Shown: positions 27,171 to 35,237 of the stretch, in pieces
Layout of the letters: every line of letters begins with the position of its first letter
Position numbering within the stretch: position 1 is the first letter of the stretch
Origin: JBFFMO01 sp041390025
GTDB taxonomy: Bacteria; Myxococcota_A; Bradymonadia; Bradymonadales; Bradymonadaceae
Direction of reading: 5' to 3'
Assembly: GCA_041390025.1 (NCBI GenBank)
Contig: JAWKQR010000015.1
Span: 1 to 64,000, forward strand
Length of the DNA stretch: 64,000 bases
The notes under the pieces: generated by a model
Seen by the model: the letters and a program-made list of their open reading frames with translations, nothing else
Databases searched by the model: none
What the model was told of the DNA's origin: nothing
Position numbers and translations under genes: made by a program

Positions 27171-28199
27171 TCATCGACACCGTGTGTCGGTTTCCTGACA
27201 TTTGAAGCGAACGTGGAAGTGGCGCGCGTGCCCCCGCTCGTGCCGAATGATGGCAAGGCCAGGTCGGTTGCTGCGGTACTCGAACACGGCGTTGAGCCAC
27301 TCTTCGGTGGCGCCTTGTTTCTCGGCGTACGCCCTCAACACCCGTTGCCAGCGTTTGTCCATGAAGACGTATTCGACGTTTCCACCGTCGATGAACTGCT
27401 TGATCAACCAGAACGATTTCTCCACGTCGAAATCGCGACGGGGAATGTTATGGAACCGCGAGTAATTCGGGGGTTCGCGAAGTCGAGGGTAGGTGATATC
27501 GACATCGCGGCCACTCTGGTGCGACTTGTGCGGCTTGAGGCGACGGCCGTTCTTGACGCTGATGTCCCCTACGATCAAGGGCTTGGATTCCGGGTATCGC
27601 GCGTTAAACGCGTCCAACACACGGACGATTTCGCTGACCGTGTAGTAGGTTCCAAACGCCCGATGTGGGTGAAGAATTAGGTAGCCGTCGCCCTCTGGCA
27701 ACGGTTCGCCGTCGTAGAGCCGTCCGTGGTTGGGGTCGCCCCAACTCTTCGAGAACTGCTCGCTGCGTTTCCAGACCAGAATCTGCTGGCCCTTCTCAAG
27801 CTTGTCGAAGTCGACCTCCGGATTGAGCTCCTGGAGGTGCTTCATGGGTCCCAGACCCTGCCCGAGCAGCTTGTACTTGGACGGGTACGTGACCGTCATC
27901 CACAGCTCGTCGCGCTGACGGGTCGAGACGACGGGAACGCCGGACTGGACGTCCCAAGCGGGTGTTGGTTCAGGAACACGCCAACGATCCCGAGAAGCGA
28001 GGCGCTCAACGTGGAGCACCAACTCGGGTGTGAGCAGCGAACTGTTTGGGAGCGGACTGAAGAGAACGGCCGCGGTTCGAAGGGCGGACGGTGTCAGAAC
28101 ACTCGCATGTTGGGCTTGACCATCGGCTACTGCCGAAATGGTGACGAGCGTCACCGCGAAGGTCAGAAGCGCCAAGCGGGCAGTTTTTTTAAGTACCAT
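27171..28199 (-). CDS. mepA: Penicillin-insensitive murein endopeptidase (M74, MepA-like)
   Basis: Exported 342-aa peptidoglycan hydrolase. A signal peptide (to about residue 30) is followed by a LysM-like region (about 95-155; LQELNPEVDFDKLEKGQQIL) and the M74 domain. LAS-type zinc ligands are seen in SHQSGRDVD and in the C-terminal HERGHARHFHVRF. MepA enzymes cleave D-Ala-meso-DAP cross-links. At 342 aa it is longer than E. coli MepA (about 270) because of the N-terminal region. DapD in the same window supplies the DAP precursor pathway, although the genes are not linked. Confidence 0.9.
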   Translation of the reverse strand: MVLKKTARLALLTFAVTLVTISAVADGQAQHASVLTPSALRTAAVLFSPLPNSSLLTPELVLHVERLASRDRWRVPEPTPAWDVQSGVPVVSTRQRDELWMTVTYPSKYKLLGQGLGPMKHLQELNPEVDFDKLEKGQQILVWKRSEQFSKSWGDPNHGRLYDGEPLPEGDGYLILHPHRAFGTYYTVSEIVRVLDAFNARYPESKPLIVGDISVKNGRRLKPHKSHQSGRDVDITYPRLREPPNYSRFHNIPRRDFDVEKSFWLIKQFIDGGNVEYVFMDKRWQRVLRAYAEKQGATEEWLNAVFEYRSNRPGLAIIRHERGHARHFHVRFKCQETDTRCR

Positions 28200-28286
28200 G
28201 CGTCTTACGGGGACGAGTTCGTATTATTCCTCAATCCATCTAGCGAGAGGGAAGCGAGTATGATGACGATCCAAAATGGGAAAATC

Positions 28287-28304
28287 AACGATTTAAAAAT
28301 CGTT
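28287..28304 (-). terminator. Weak AT-rich hairpin after the TPR gene
   Basis: AACGATT/AATCGTT (7-bp stem, 4-nt loop) followed on the minus strand by GATTTTCCC, in an unusually AT-rich 143-bp gap. It could terminate the TPR gene ending at 28343. The stem is weak, hence low confidence. Confidence 0.3.
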
Positions 28305-28342
28305 TATTTACAATTGGTTACGTCATGTTGGGGGTGGGGCGG

Positions 28343-29110
28343 CTAGAAGTTTGACCGGATTTGGACGCCAAATCCGTCGGTCGAAGCCGTCGGAATCCAC
28401 GAAATCGAGTCGTCGTCGCTCGATAGATGGTACGCAACGAGCCCGCCGCCCACCACGACGAACAGCGTGCCGGCCCCAGCGAGGCTCCAAAACACCGTTT
28501 GGCGGAACTCGAGGTCACTCTTGAGCTCGTCGTAGCGGGCCTGCGAGGTGCCGGCGCCGCCTTCCGACTCGGCGATGAACGAATCATGCAAATCAGCGCT
28601 GAGCAAATCGAGCGTCACTGCGCTGGCCAGAAACGCAGCGCCGACCCCCATCGAGATGAGGCCGAAGTCGCCGAGGTTCCAGTCGTCGTCTTGCGACGGC
28701 CTAACGATGGGGCCGCTCGCGATGTCCTGTGCGATCGTCATGGAGTGTGGGCGAATCACCTGATCAAACGCGGCCACACCGAGGTACTGCGCGTCGATTT
28801 GCGCGAGCTCAGCAGCATCGCCTTCGAAGTTATCTCGGCAACTCTTTAGGCTTTGAACAGCCTGTGTGGTCTCTTTGAGCTTCACGAGCGCGAGCGCACG
28901 ATTGCAATAGAAGATCGCCTGCGGCGATAGGGCGATTGCGGCGTCAAACTCATTCAACGCCTCGAGGAATCGCCCTTCGCTCAGCAAGACCACGGCGGTC
29001 TGATAATGTTGCTCCGCTTCCGCGCGATCGCCATGGGGATCTTGAGCAAATCCCGGCGACGACGCCACGAGTAACGAAGCGAGGACCCATATGTGAATGC
29101 CTCTACGCAT
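28343..29110 (-). CDS. Exported TPR protein with two C-terminal membrane segments
   Basis: Protein of 255 aa with a signal peptide (cleavage near GFAQ), a TPR pair (about residues 30-95; AEQHYQTAVVLLSEGRFLEA), then two hydrophobic segments (about 148-170 and 207-227) and a short tail. The plan matches the protein at 1625-2551 except that no PEGA domain is present, so the two may be paralogous envelope proteins of kinase systems. A kinase lies one gene away (25680-27170). Function unknown. Confidence 0.78.
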   Translation of the reverse strand: MRRGIHIWVLASLLVASSPGFAQDPHGDRAEAEQHYQTAVVLLSEGRFLEALNEFDAAIALSPQAIFYCNRALALVKLKETTQAVQSLKSCRDNFEGDAAELAQIDAQYLGVAAFDQVIRPHSMTIAQDIASGPIVRPSQDDDWNLGDFGLISMGVGAAFLASAVTLDLLSADLHDSFIAESEGGAGTSQARYDELKSDLEFRQTVFWSLAGAGTLFVVVGGGLVAYHLSSDDDSISWIPTASTDGFGVQIRSNF

Positions 29111-29140
29111 ACCCTGTTGTACGGCGGCAGCGCGCGGGCA

Positions 29141-30287
29141 TCAAGCGCCTTTGAGCGGGATCGGTAGGATTGACCATCCAGCCTGACGCGCGTCGTCGAA
29201 AAACTCCGGGTACGATTTCGCCACGACCCACGGGTTGAGCAGCGTTAATGGGCCCGCCACACTCAGGACAAGTGCTGCGAACGCCAGGCGGTGGTCGTCG
29301 GCAGGATCGGCGATGTTGGGCGCCATCGCGCCGCCCTCTATGCTGATGCTTGTCTTGTCGGTGTCGACCCTCACGCCGTTGGCGCGCAGAAGCCGTGCGA
29401 GGTCTTCCACCCGGTCGGACTCCTTGTGTTTGAGCGTCGTTCCACCTTCGATGCGTGTGATTCCCTCCCGCAACGCGCATGCCGCCGCGAGCACAGGCAC
29501 AACGTCTGGCATGTCCGAGACATCGAACGCACGGGTGTCCATGGCAAGCCGCGATCCGAGCCCGCTGTCGGGCTGATTGGATGGATGGGTGGAGAGTTTG
29601 ATGGGAATCCCTCGCCATTGAGGACACGCCACACCGCAAGACTGCTGTCGTCCTGAGCCGGTGGAGGACATGTTCCTGAAGATTGCGCCCGTCCAGCTGC
29701 AACACTCGTCTTCCCCTTGCACGCTCACGCCGCACTCCTTGTTATCGCCAACGTAAGGTCGAGGTACCCGCGGCTGACGACCTCTGCCGTCAATCGCAGC
29801 TCGAAGTGGATGCCTGCGACGGCGAGCATGGCGAGCGCGGATGCATGTTGTGAAGAATGGGAGTGGGTCCACAGAGACGACGGTGGGAGGTGTTCGCCAG
29901 CCGGTAACGTACGCAACGCTCAGGGTCCAGAGATATGCCGCAACCAGCGGTCAGCAGCGCATCGAACAGCGCTGGTGTGGACGGTAGAGCTTTGGCGCGA
30001 GTTGAAAGGTCGTGTGGCGACGCGTGGCGGCCAGCGCCGCCACAAACGGAAGGTGGTTCCGCAGCCTCTCCTCCTACATGCACGATGTCCTGATCGATCT
30101 GTTCGCGTGCGCTGCATGTGCACCACATCGGCCGCTCGAGAATGCCCCTGCACACGAATCTTGCCGCCCGACAGGTGTGACATCACCAAGGCGCGGTTCA
30201 GCTCCGACTTGCTCGCCGATACCACGGGCGAATTCGGGATTTCGCCGCTCAAAGCGCAGGGTCACAGCGTCGTGGTGCCACCTTCAT
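29141..30287 (-). pseudogene. aroA: 3-phosphoshikimate 1-carboxyvinyltransferase (EPSP synthase), multiply frameshifted
   Basis: AroA is recognisable in order on the minus strand but in changing frames: a probable start MKVAP (30287), SGEIPNSPVVSASKSELNRA (SKS...NRAL phosphate/shikimate motif, about 30250-30180), PFVAALAATRRH (about 30030), LFDALLTAGCGISLD, SSQHASALAMLA (SSQ motif, about 29850), TAEVVSRGYLDLTLA, then the C-terminal part MDTRAFDVSDMPDVVPVLAA with KHKESDR to the stop at 29141. At least five frame changes occur. Active-site motifs remain readable and stops arise only through shifts. It follows aroB directly. Either recent decay or a poor-quality consensus; it cannot encode a functional enzyme as written. 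Confidence 0.8.
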
Positions 30288-31309
30288 ACGTGAGCGGAAC
30301 GCACGGACCCAGTCCTCGGGGGCGATTTCCATGACGCGCGCGGCTGTTCCGGTGGCGTCGAGCACCACCGAACGCATATTGTCCACGCGCTTCTTATCCT
30401 GCGTGAGCGCCTTCGACGATTTGGTCATCACTTGGCAACTCCATCGGATGAATGACGCATAAAGAGGATAGATCGTGTTGGTACAGACGATGTGCCTCGT
30501 CTTGGCTCATCTGGCCGTGTTTGACCGGACATGGGCCGCCGTCGCCATTCCCCCAAGCCACCGCTGATCCGTGGTCGAGGGCGCAGTACAGCTCAAGCGC
30601 ATGCGCCATCGTGTGACCGAAATTCAGAAACGTCCGGATGCCACGTTTCTCGTGCGGATCACGCGCCACGATGTCGTGTTTGACCCCGATGGCAGCGTCC
30701 AAAAGTGGGAACAACAGGTCTCGAATCTCGGCAAAAGGCGCGCTCACGATGCGCTCGACCTGAGAGGGCTCTAGGGCCAAAACAATCTGGGGCTCTCCGA
30801 GCCAAAGGCCCTTGATGAGTTCGACAAAACCTTGGCGTCGCTGGGCGATAGGCAGCGTGGCGAGCAGGTCTTCGCAGATGTACACACGATGTGCAGGGTA
30901 GAAGGTACCGAGCTGGTTCTTGGCCCTTCCGAGATTAACCGCGGTCTTTCCGCCATGGGCCGAGTCCACCATCGCGACAAGCGTGGTGGGCACATGCCAC
31001 AGGTCCACGCCCCTCCAGAGCACACTGCCAGAAAGCCCACCGCGTCGCCGACGCTTCCGCCGCTGACCGCAACGATCGTCATGGGGCGTGAGCTTTGACG
31101 GTCCAAACCTGGTGGGCCAAGGTCTCAATCGAGGCGAGTGACTTCAGGATTCGCCGGCTTGCACCAACAGCGGGTTGGGGAGGGATTCGAGGATGGAGGC
31201 CAGCGTCGGCGATGACAATCGCGTTCTGCGGCCAGTCGATGCCTCCCACAGACTGGATGCGGACCGTCTGGCTTTGTGACTCTGGGTGTCGATGTGTCAT
31301 GGATGCCAC
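30288..31309 (-). pseudogene. aroB: 3-dehydroquinate synthase, multiply frameshifted
   Basis: AroB pieces follow each other on the minus strand: an N-terminus MTHRHPESQSQ (31300) with NAIVIADAGLHP and SLASIETLAHQVW, then MTIVAVSGGSVGDAVGFLA (31079, new frame), then RGVDLWHVPTTLVAMVDSAH, GGKTAVN, LPIAQRRQGFVELIKG and NFGHTMAHALELY (third frame), and finally ALTQDKKRVDNMRSVVLDA with a C-terminal APEDWVRAF (30430-30300). At least three frame changes are needed. NAD- and metal-binding motifs remain readable. It is immediately upstream of aroA and partly overlaps its start. The same two explanations apply as for aroA. Confidence 0.78.
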
Positions 31310-31452
31310 AAGTGGGGTGAAACGACCGGGGTCTGGCCACGGATCTGTGATGTTCGATCCACAGATCTGGGCACACCATGATGATCGAGGGAGCCATGGT
31401 CAAGCGAGATAAGGAAACGTGAGGCAAGGGGAGGAAACATGCGCACAATGGC

Positions 31453-31472
31453 CACATGTGCCTACATGTAGG
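31453..31472. promoter_or_regulatory. Two adjacent perfect palindromes
   Basis: CACATGTG (31453-31460) abuts CCTACATGTAGG (31461-31472), both perfect and sharing an ACATGT core. They lie in the 283-bp region between the divergent aroB remnant and the haem lipoprotein gene, about 60 bp upstream of a putative -35. A double operator is plausible. Confidence 0.35.
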
Positions 31473-31532
31473 ACAAGGTAATCAAACTCCGTTTCGGCTG
31501 ATCATCGTTGGCTAAGAAGCCTGTTTCCAAAG

Positions 31533-31560
31533 TTGGCACACCCATTGCTTAACTAAGAAT
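31533..31560 (+). promoter_or_regulatory. Putative promoter of the haem-lipoprotein/DUF1501 pair
   Basis: TTGGCA (31533-31538) and AAGAAT (31555-31560) separated by 16 bp, 32 bp before the ATG at 31593. The -35 is good, the -10 only 4 of 6. Confidence 0.35.
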
Positions 31561-31592
31561 CGTACATCGAAGCTACCGAGGAGCAGCACCCG

Positions 31593-33859
31593 ATGAAGAC
31601 GCCAACCGAAAACAAAATCGCAACCCTGGTACTCACCGCCGCGGCAATGTTCGCACTGACCGGCTGTGAAAAAGGGATCTTCTCACTTGAGATCGATGGA
31701 AGCGACGACGTCGAGTACGTCAAGCCATCCACCACCCCAGGTGAAACCACGACGGGCCCAACGGCCTGCATGCCAGACGACCGTTTCTTCCTTCGCGAAG
31801 TTTGGGCGCCGGTGGTGTCGAAGTCCTGCTACGCGTGCCACAACAGCCAGGGTTCGGCGAAAGAGACCAGCTTGGTCCTCTACAACGCCGGTTGGGGTAA
31901 CTACCTTCAGAACAACTTGGACACGTTGACCGAGCAAGCTCGCACGTCCAAGGACGGCGAGTCGGTGTTGTTGCTCAAGGCAACTGGCCGCATGGCACAT
32001 GGTGGTGGCGCGCTGATGGAAATCGGCGACGAAAACTACCAACGCCTCGACGCATTCATCAAGCGCGCTGGTAGCGACAACAAGTGCGAAGTCGCGGACG
32101 ACTCGGAGTTCTTCCAAGACGTGAAATTCCTCGACTACGAGCAGACGTTGCGTAAGGCTTCGCTCTCGTTGGCTGGCCGTGTACCCACGCAGACCGAACT
32201 CGACGCGCTCATGACGCTTGGCCTTGACCCTGTCCTCGAGGGTGTGTTGGCCGAAGACGCGTTTTACGACCGCTTGGTCGAGTCGTTCAACGACACGATC
32301 CTGACGGACCGCTTCGCCACGGGCGACGCGGCCGTTCAGCTGCTCGACGAAGACATGTTCCCTAACCGCGAGTGGTACGGCGACAACACAGACATGCGCA
32401 ACGCCACGAACTTGGCGATTGCCCGTGAGCCCCTCGAGCTCATCGCATACGTCGTGCGTGAAAACCTCCCGTTCTCGGAAATCCTCAACGCCGACTACAC
32501 CGTGGTGAACCCGTTCTCGGCACGTTCGTACGGCTTGGTCGACAACGACGGCAACTGTTTGGTTGAAGACTGCGGCTTGAGCTTCAGCGACATGAACGAC
32601 GCGTCGGATTGGCAGAAGGCACGCATCCCCGGTCAGCCTCAAGCGGGCGTGTTGACGACCGCTGCGTTCCTCAACCGCTACCCCACGACGGCCACCAACC
32701 GTAACCGTCAGCGTTCGGGTGTGTTCTACAAGCTGTTCCTTGCCACCGACGTGCTCAAGTTGGCCGACCGTCCTTTGGACCCCTTGCAGTCGGACCTCTC
32801 GAACAACCCAACGTTGTTCGACCCACAATGCAATGTTTGCCACGACGTTGTGGACCCGGTTGCCGGTGCGTTCCAGAACTGGGACGGAAACGGTCACTTC
32901 AACCCAATGGACAACGGCTGGTACACCGACATGTTGCCTCCAGGCATCGAGAAGTCGAAGATCACGCAGGGCGAATCGGCCGAGAGCTTGCCATGGTTGG
33001 CCGAGCGATCGACCGCTGACCCACGCTTCGTGCAATCGGCTGTGGAACACGCCTACCGTTTGTTGACCGGCGACGCACCTTTGACCTACCCGCTCGACCC
33101 ATCGCAGGCGAGCTACGAGTCGGAGTTCCACGCATACGAAGTGCAGTACGAGTTCTTCAAGCAGACGGGCAAGCGTTTCGTCGAGTCGAACTACAACTTC
33201 AAGACGCTGATCAAGGAAATCATCAACAGCCCCTACTACCGTGCACTCGACGCACGTGACGACATCTCGCCGATGCGTCAGCTTGAGCTCAAGAGCATGG
33301 GAACGGCACGCTTGTTGACCCCTGAGCAGCTCAACCGCAAGATCATCGCGACGACGGGCCGCGCCTGGGTTGCCAACAACCGCAACGTGTTGCTCGACAA
33401 TGAATTCAACTTGCTGTACGGCGGCATCGACAGCTTACCGATCATAAGCGTATGGACTCGCTGAACTCGGTGGCATCAAGCATCGCACGCCGCATGTCCA
33501 ACGAGGTCAGCTGCTTGGCAACCGCCAACGACTTCGGCAACGCACGGGAAGAGCGCTTGATGTTCCCCAACGTCGAATTGAGCGACACGCCTGATTCGAA
33601 CCCAGCGGCTATCCGCAGCAACATCAAGCACCTGTACTGGCAGTTGCTGGGCGAGAAGCTCGAAGAGAATGACCCAGAAGTCGACCGCGCCTACCAGCTG
33701 TTCGCAGATGTGTGGCAGGATGGACAGAATAACAGTTACGGCAACTTGCCGAACATGTGCCGCGCCAACGGTGTGGACAGTGACAACAACTACACGGTTC
33801 GCTCGTGGATGGCTGTGGTATCTTACATGCTCAGCAGCTACGACTTCCTGTACGAGTAA
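31593..33859 (+). CDS. Cytochrome-domain lipoprotein of the DUF1549/DUF1592-like group (one frameshift)
   Basis: Probable lipoprotein (lipobox LTGC near residue 28) with c-type haem motifs CYACH and CNVCH and a body typical of DUF1549/DUF1592-like proteins (LRKASLSLAGRVPTQTELDA, RSGVFYKLFLATDVLKLADR). The first frame ends at 33464 after LLYGGIDS, and the family text continues from about 33440 in another frame (MDSLNSVASSIARRMSNEVS) to 33859. A single-base change near 33440 joins them into a protein of about 755 aa. GAGGAG precedes the ATG. It is followed by the DUF1501 gene, the usual partner of such proteins. Function of these pairs is not established. Confidence 0.75.
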
Positions 33860-33899
33860 TTTCGCCTAGACGACTCAAGATTTGGACAAGAGGTAAGCC

Positions 33900-35147
33900 A
33901 TGCAACGCAGAACATTCCTGAAAGCAGCAGCCGTAGCCGGTCTCAGCGTCGTCTCCCCCTTCGCGATGGAGGAGGTGCAGGCGCAATCCGCAAACGGACT
34001 CTACAACGGCCCCGTGTTCTTCTTCATCCAGTGTGATGGAGGTTGGGACCCTACGTCGATGTGTGACCCGAAGGGCAACGCCAACAATATGAACCGGTAC
34101 GCCACGGACGCCATCGAGATGGCAGGAAACATTTCCTACGCCCCCGTCGCAAACCACGCAGCGTTCTTCCAGAAGCACTTCGAGCGCACGTTGATCATCA
34201 ACGGCATCGACCAGTCGACCAACGGGCACGAACAGGGCGAACGCTACACCTGGTCCGGCAAGCTCAACGAAGGGCACCCTGCACTCGGTGCCGTGCTCGC
34301 CGCGAGCGCGGGTCCCGCGCTTCCGATGTCGTTCATCTCGAACGGTGGTTACGACCAGACGATGGGCATCGTGGCCGCGACGCGCGCTGACCGCGTGGAT
34401 ACGATTCCTCGCATCGCGTTTGCGAACAAGATCGACATCAACAACGATGCGACCTTCCACAGCGACTTCGCGTACCAGAAGATCCAAGAGGCCGCAGACC
34501 AGCGCCTTGAGGCACGTATGGGCCGCATGAAGCTCCCTCGTCTGCGCAATGCCATGGGCGCGCTGCAGACCTCGCGTTTGGGTGAGAAGGAGCTCAAGGA
34601 AGTGCTCACGTATCTTCCTGATAACTTGAACGACAACAATGAGCTCGTGCGTCAGGCGCGCGTCGCTTTGGCGGCGTTCAAAGCCGGCTTGGGTGTCTCG
34701 GTCAATATGCGCATCGGCGGCTTCGATACCCACGGCGACCACGACAACCGTCACATTCCTCGCCTCTCGATGGTGTTGGACGGCGTCGACTTCATCTTCG
34801 ACGAAGCCGAGCGCATGGGCATCGCAGACCGCGTGTTCGTGATGGTGGGCTCGGAGTTCGGTCGTACGCCTGGTTACAACGGCGGAAACGGCAAGGACCA
34901 CTGGCCGGTCAACTCGATGATGTTGTTCGGCGCAGGCGTGCCGGGCAACAAGGTCATCGGCGGTACAGACGAGCGCCACGGCCTCAAGATGGTCGATCCA
35001 ACGACCTTGCAGGTGGTCGAAAGCGGTGGCATCCGGATCCGTCCCGAGCACGTCCATGCGGCCATCCGCAAGTTCGCGAAGGCACAGAATACCCCGATTT
35101 CGTTCCAGTTCCCGCTCAGCGAGCAGGACATCGGAATCTTGGGATAA
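33900..35147 (+). CDS. Tat-exported DUF1501 family protein
   Basis: Protein of 415 aa beginning with a twin-arginine signal (MQRRTFLKAAAVAGLSVVSP) and following the DUF1501 pattern: FFIQCDGGWDPTS, GHEQGERY, SEFGRTPGYNGGNGKDHWP, GVPGNKVIGGTDERHGLK. DUF1501 is related to alkaline phosphatase/sulfatase-like proteins and is usually encoded next to haem-domain PSD1/DUF1592 proteins, as here (40-nt gap). Agggga-like AAGAGG precedes the ATG. A strong terminator follows. Confidence 0.87.
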   Translation: MQRRTFLKAAAVAGLSVVSPFAMEEVQAQSANGLYNGPVFFFIQCDGGWDPTSMCDPKGNANNMNRYATDAIEMAGNISYAPVANHAAFFQKHFERTLIINGIDQSTNGHEQGERYTWSGKLNEGHPALGAVLAASAGPALPMSFISNGGYDQTMGIVAATRADRVDTIPRIAFANKIDINNDATFHSDFAYQKIQEAADQRLEARMGRMKLPRLRNAMGALQTSRLGEKELKEVLTYLPDNLNDNNELVRQARVALAAFKAGLGVSVNMRIGGFDTHGDHDNRHIPRLSMVLDGVDFIFDEAERMGIADRVFVMVGSEFGRTPGYNGGNGKDHWPVNSMMLFGAGVPGNKVIGGTDERHGLKMVDPTTLQVVESGGIRIRPEHVHAAIRKFAKAQNTPISFQFPLSEQDIGILG

Positions 35148-35192
35148 GTTTACCAACAGCGGGAGGGGAAGCCCGCGGTAGGAAACAAAAAA

Positions 35193-35221
35193 GGCCACTC
35201 GTTCATCGAGTGGCCTTTTTT
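35193..35221. terminator. Bidirectional rho-independent terminator
   Basis: Perfect 9-bp stem GGCCACTCG/CGAGTGGCC with a 5-nt loop, six T on the plus-strand side and six to seven A before it. It serves both the DUF1501 operon (plus) and putA (minus). Confidence 0.93.
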
Positions 35222-35237
35222 GCGTGGAGTCTCATGG

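Noticed and set aside
31683..33131. Long open frame (482 codons) antisense to the haem-lipoprotein gene
   Set aside because: Its translation is Val/Arg/His-rich and matches no domain, while the plus strand has haem motifs, lipobox and a known partner gene.
33831..35198. 455-codon minus-strand frame opposite the DUF1501 gene
   Set aside because: Low-complexity antisense product; the plus-strand protein has a Tat signal and conserved DUF1501 motifs.
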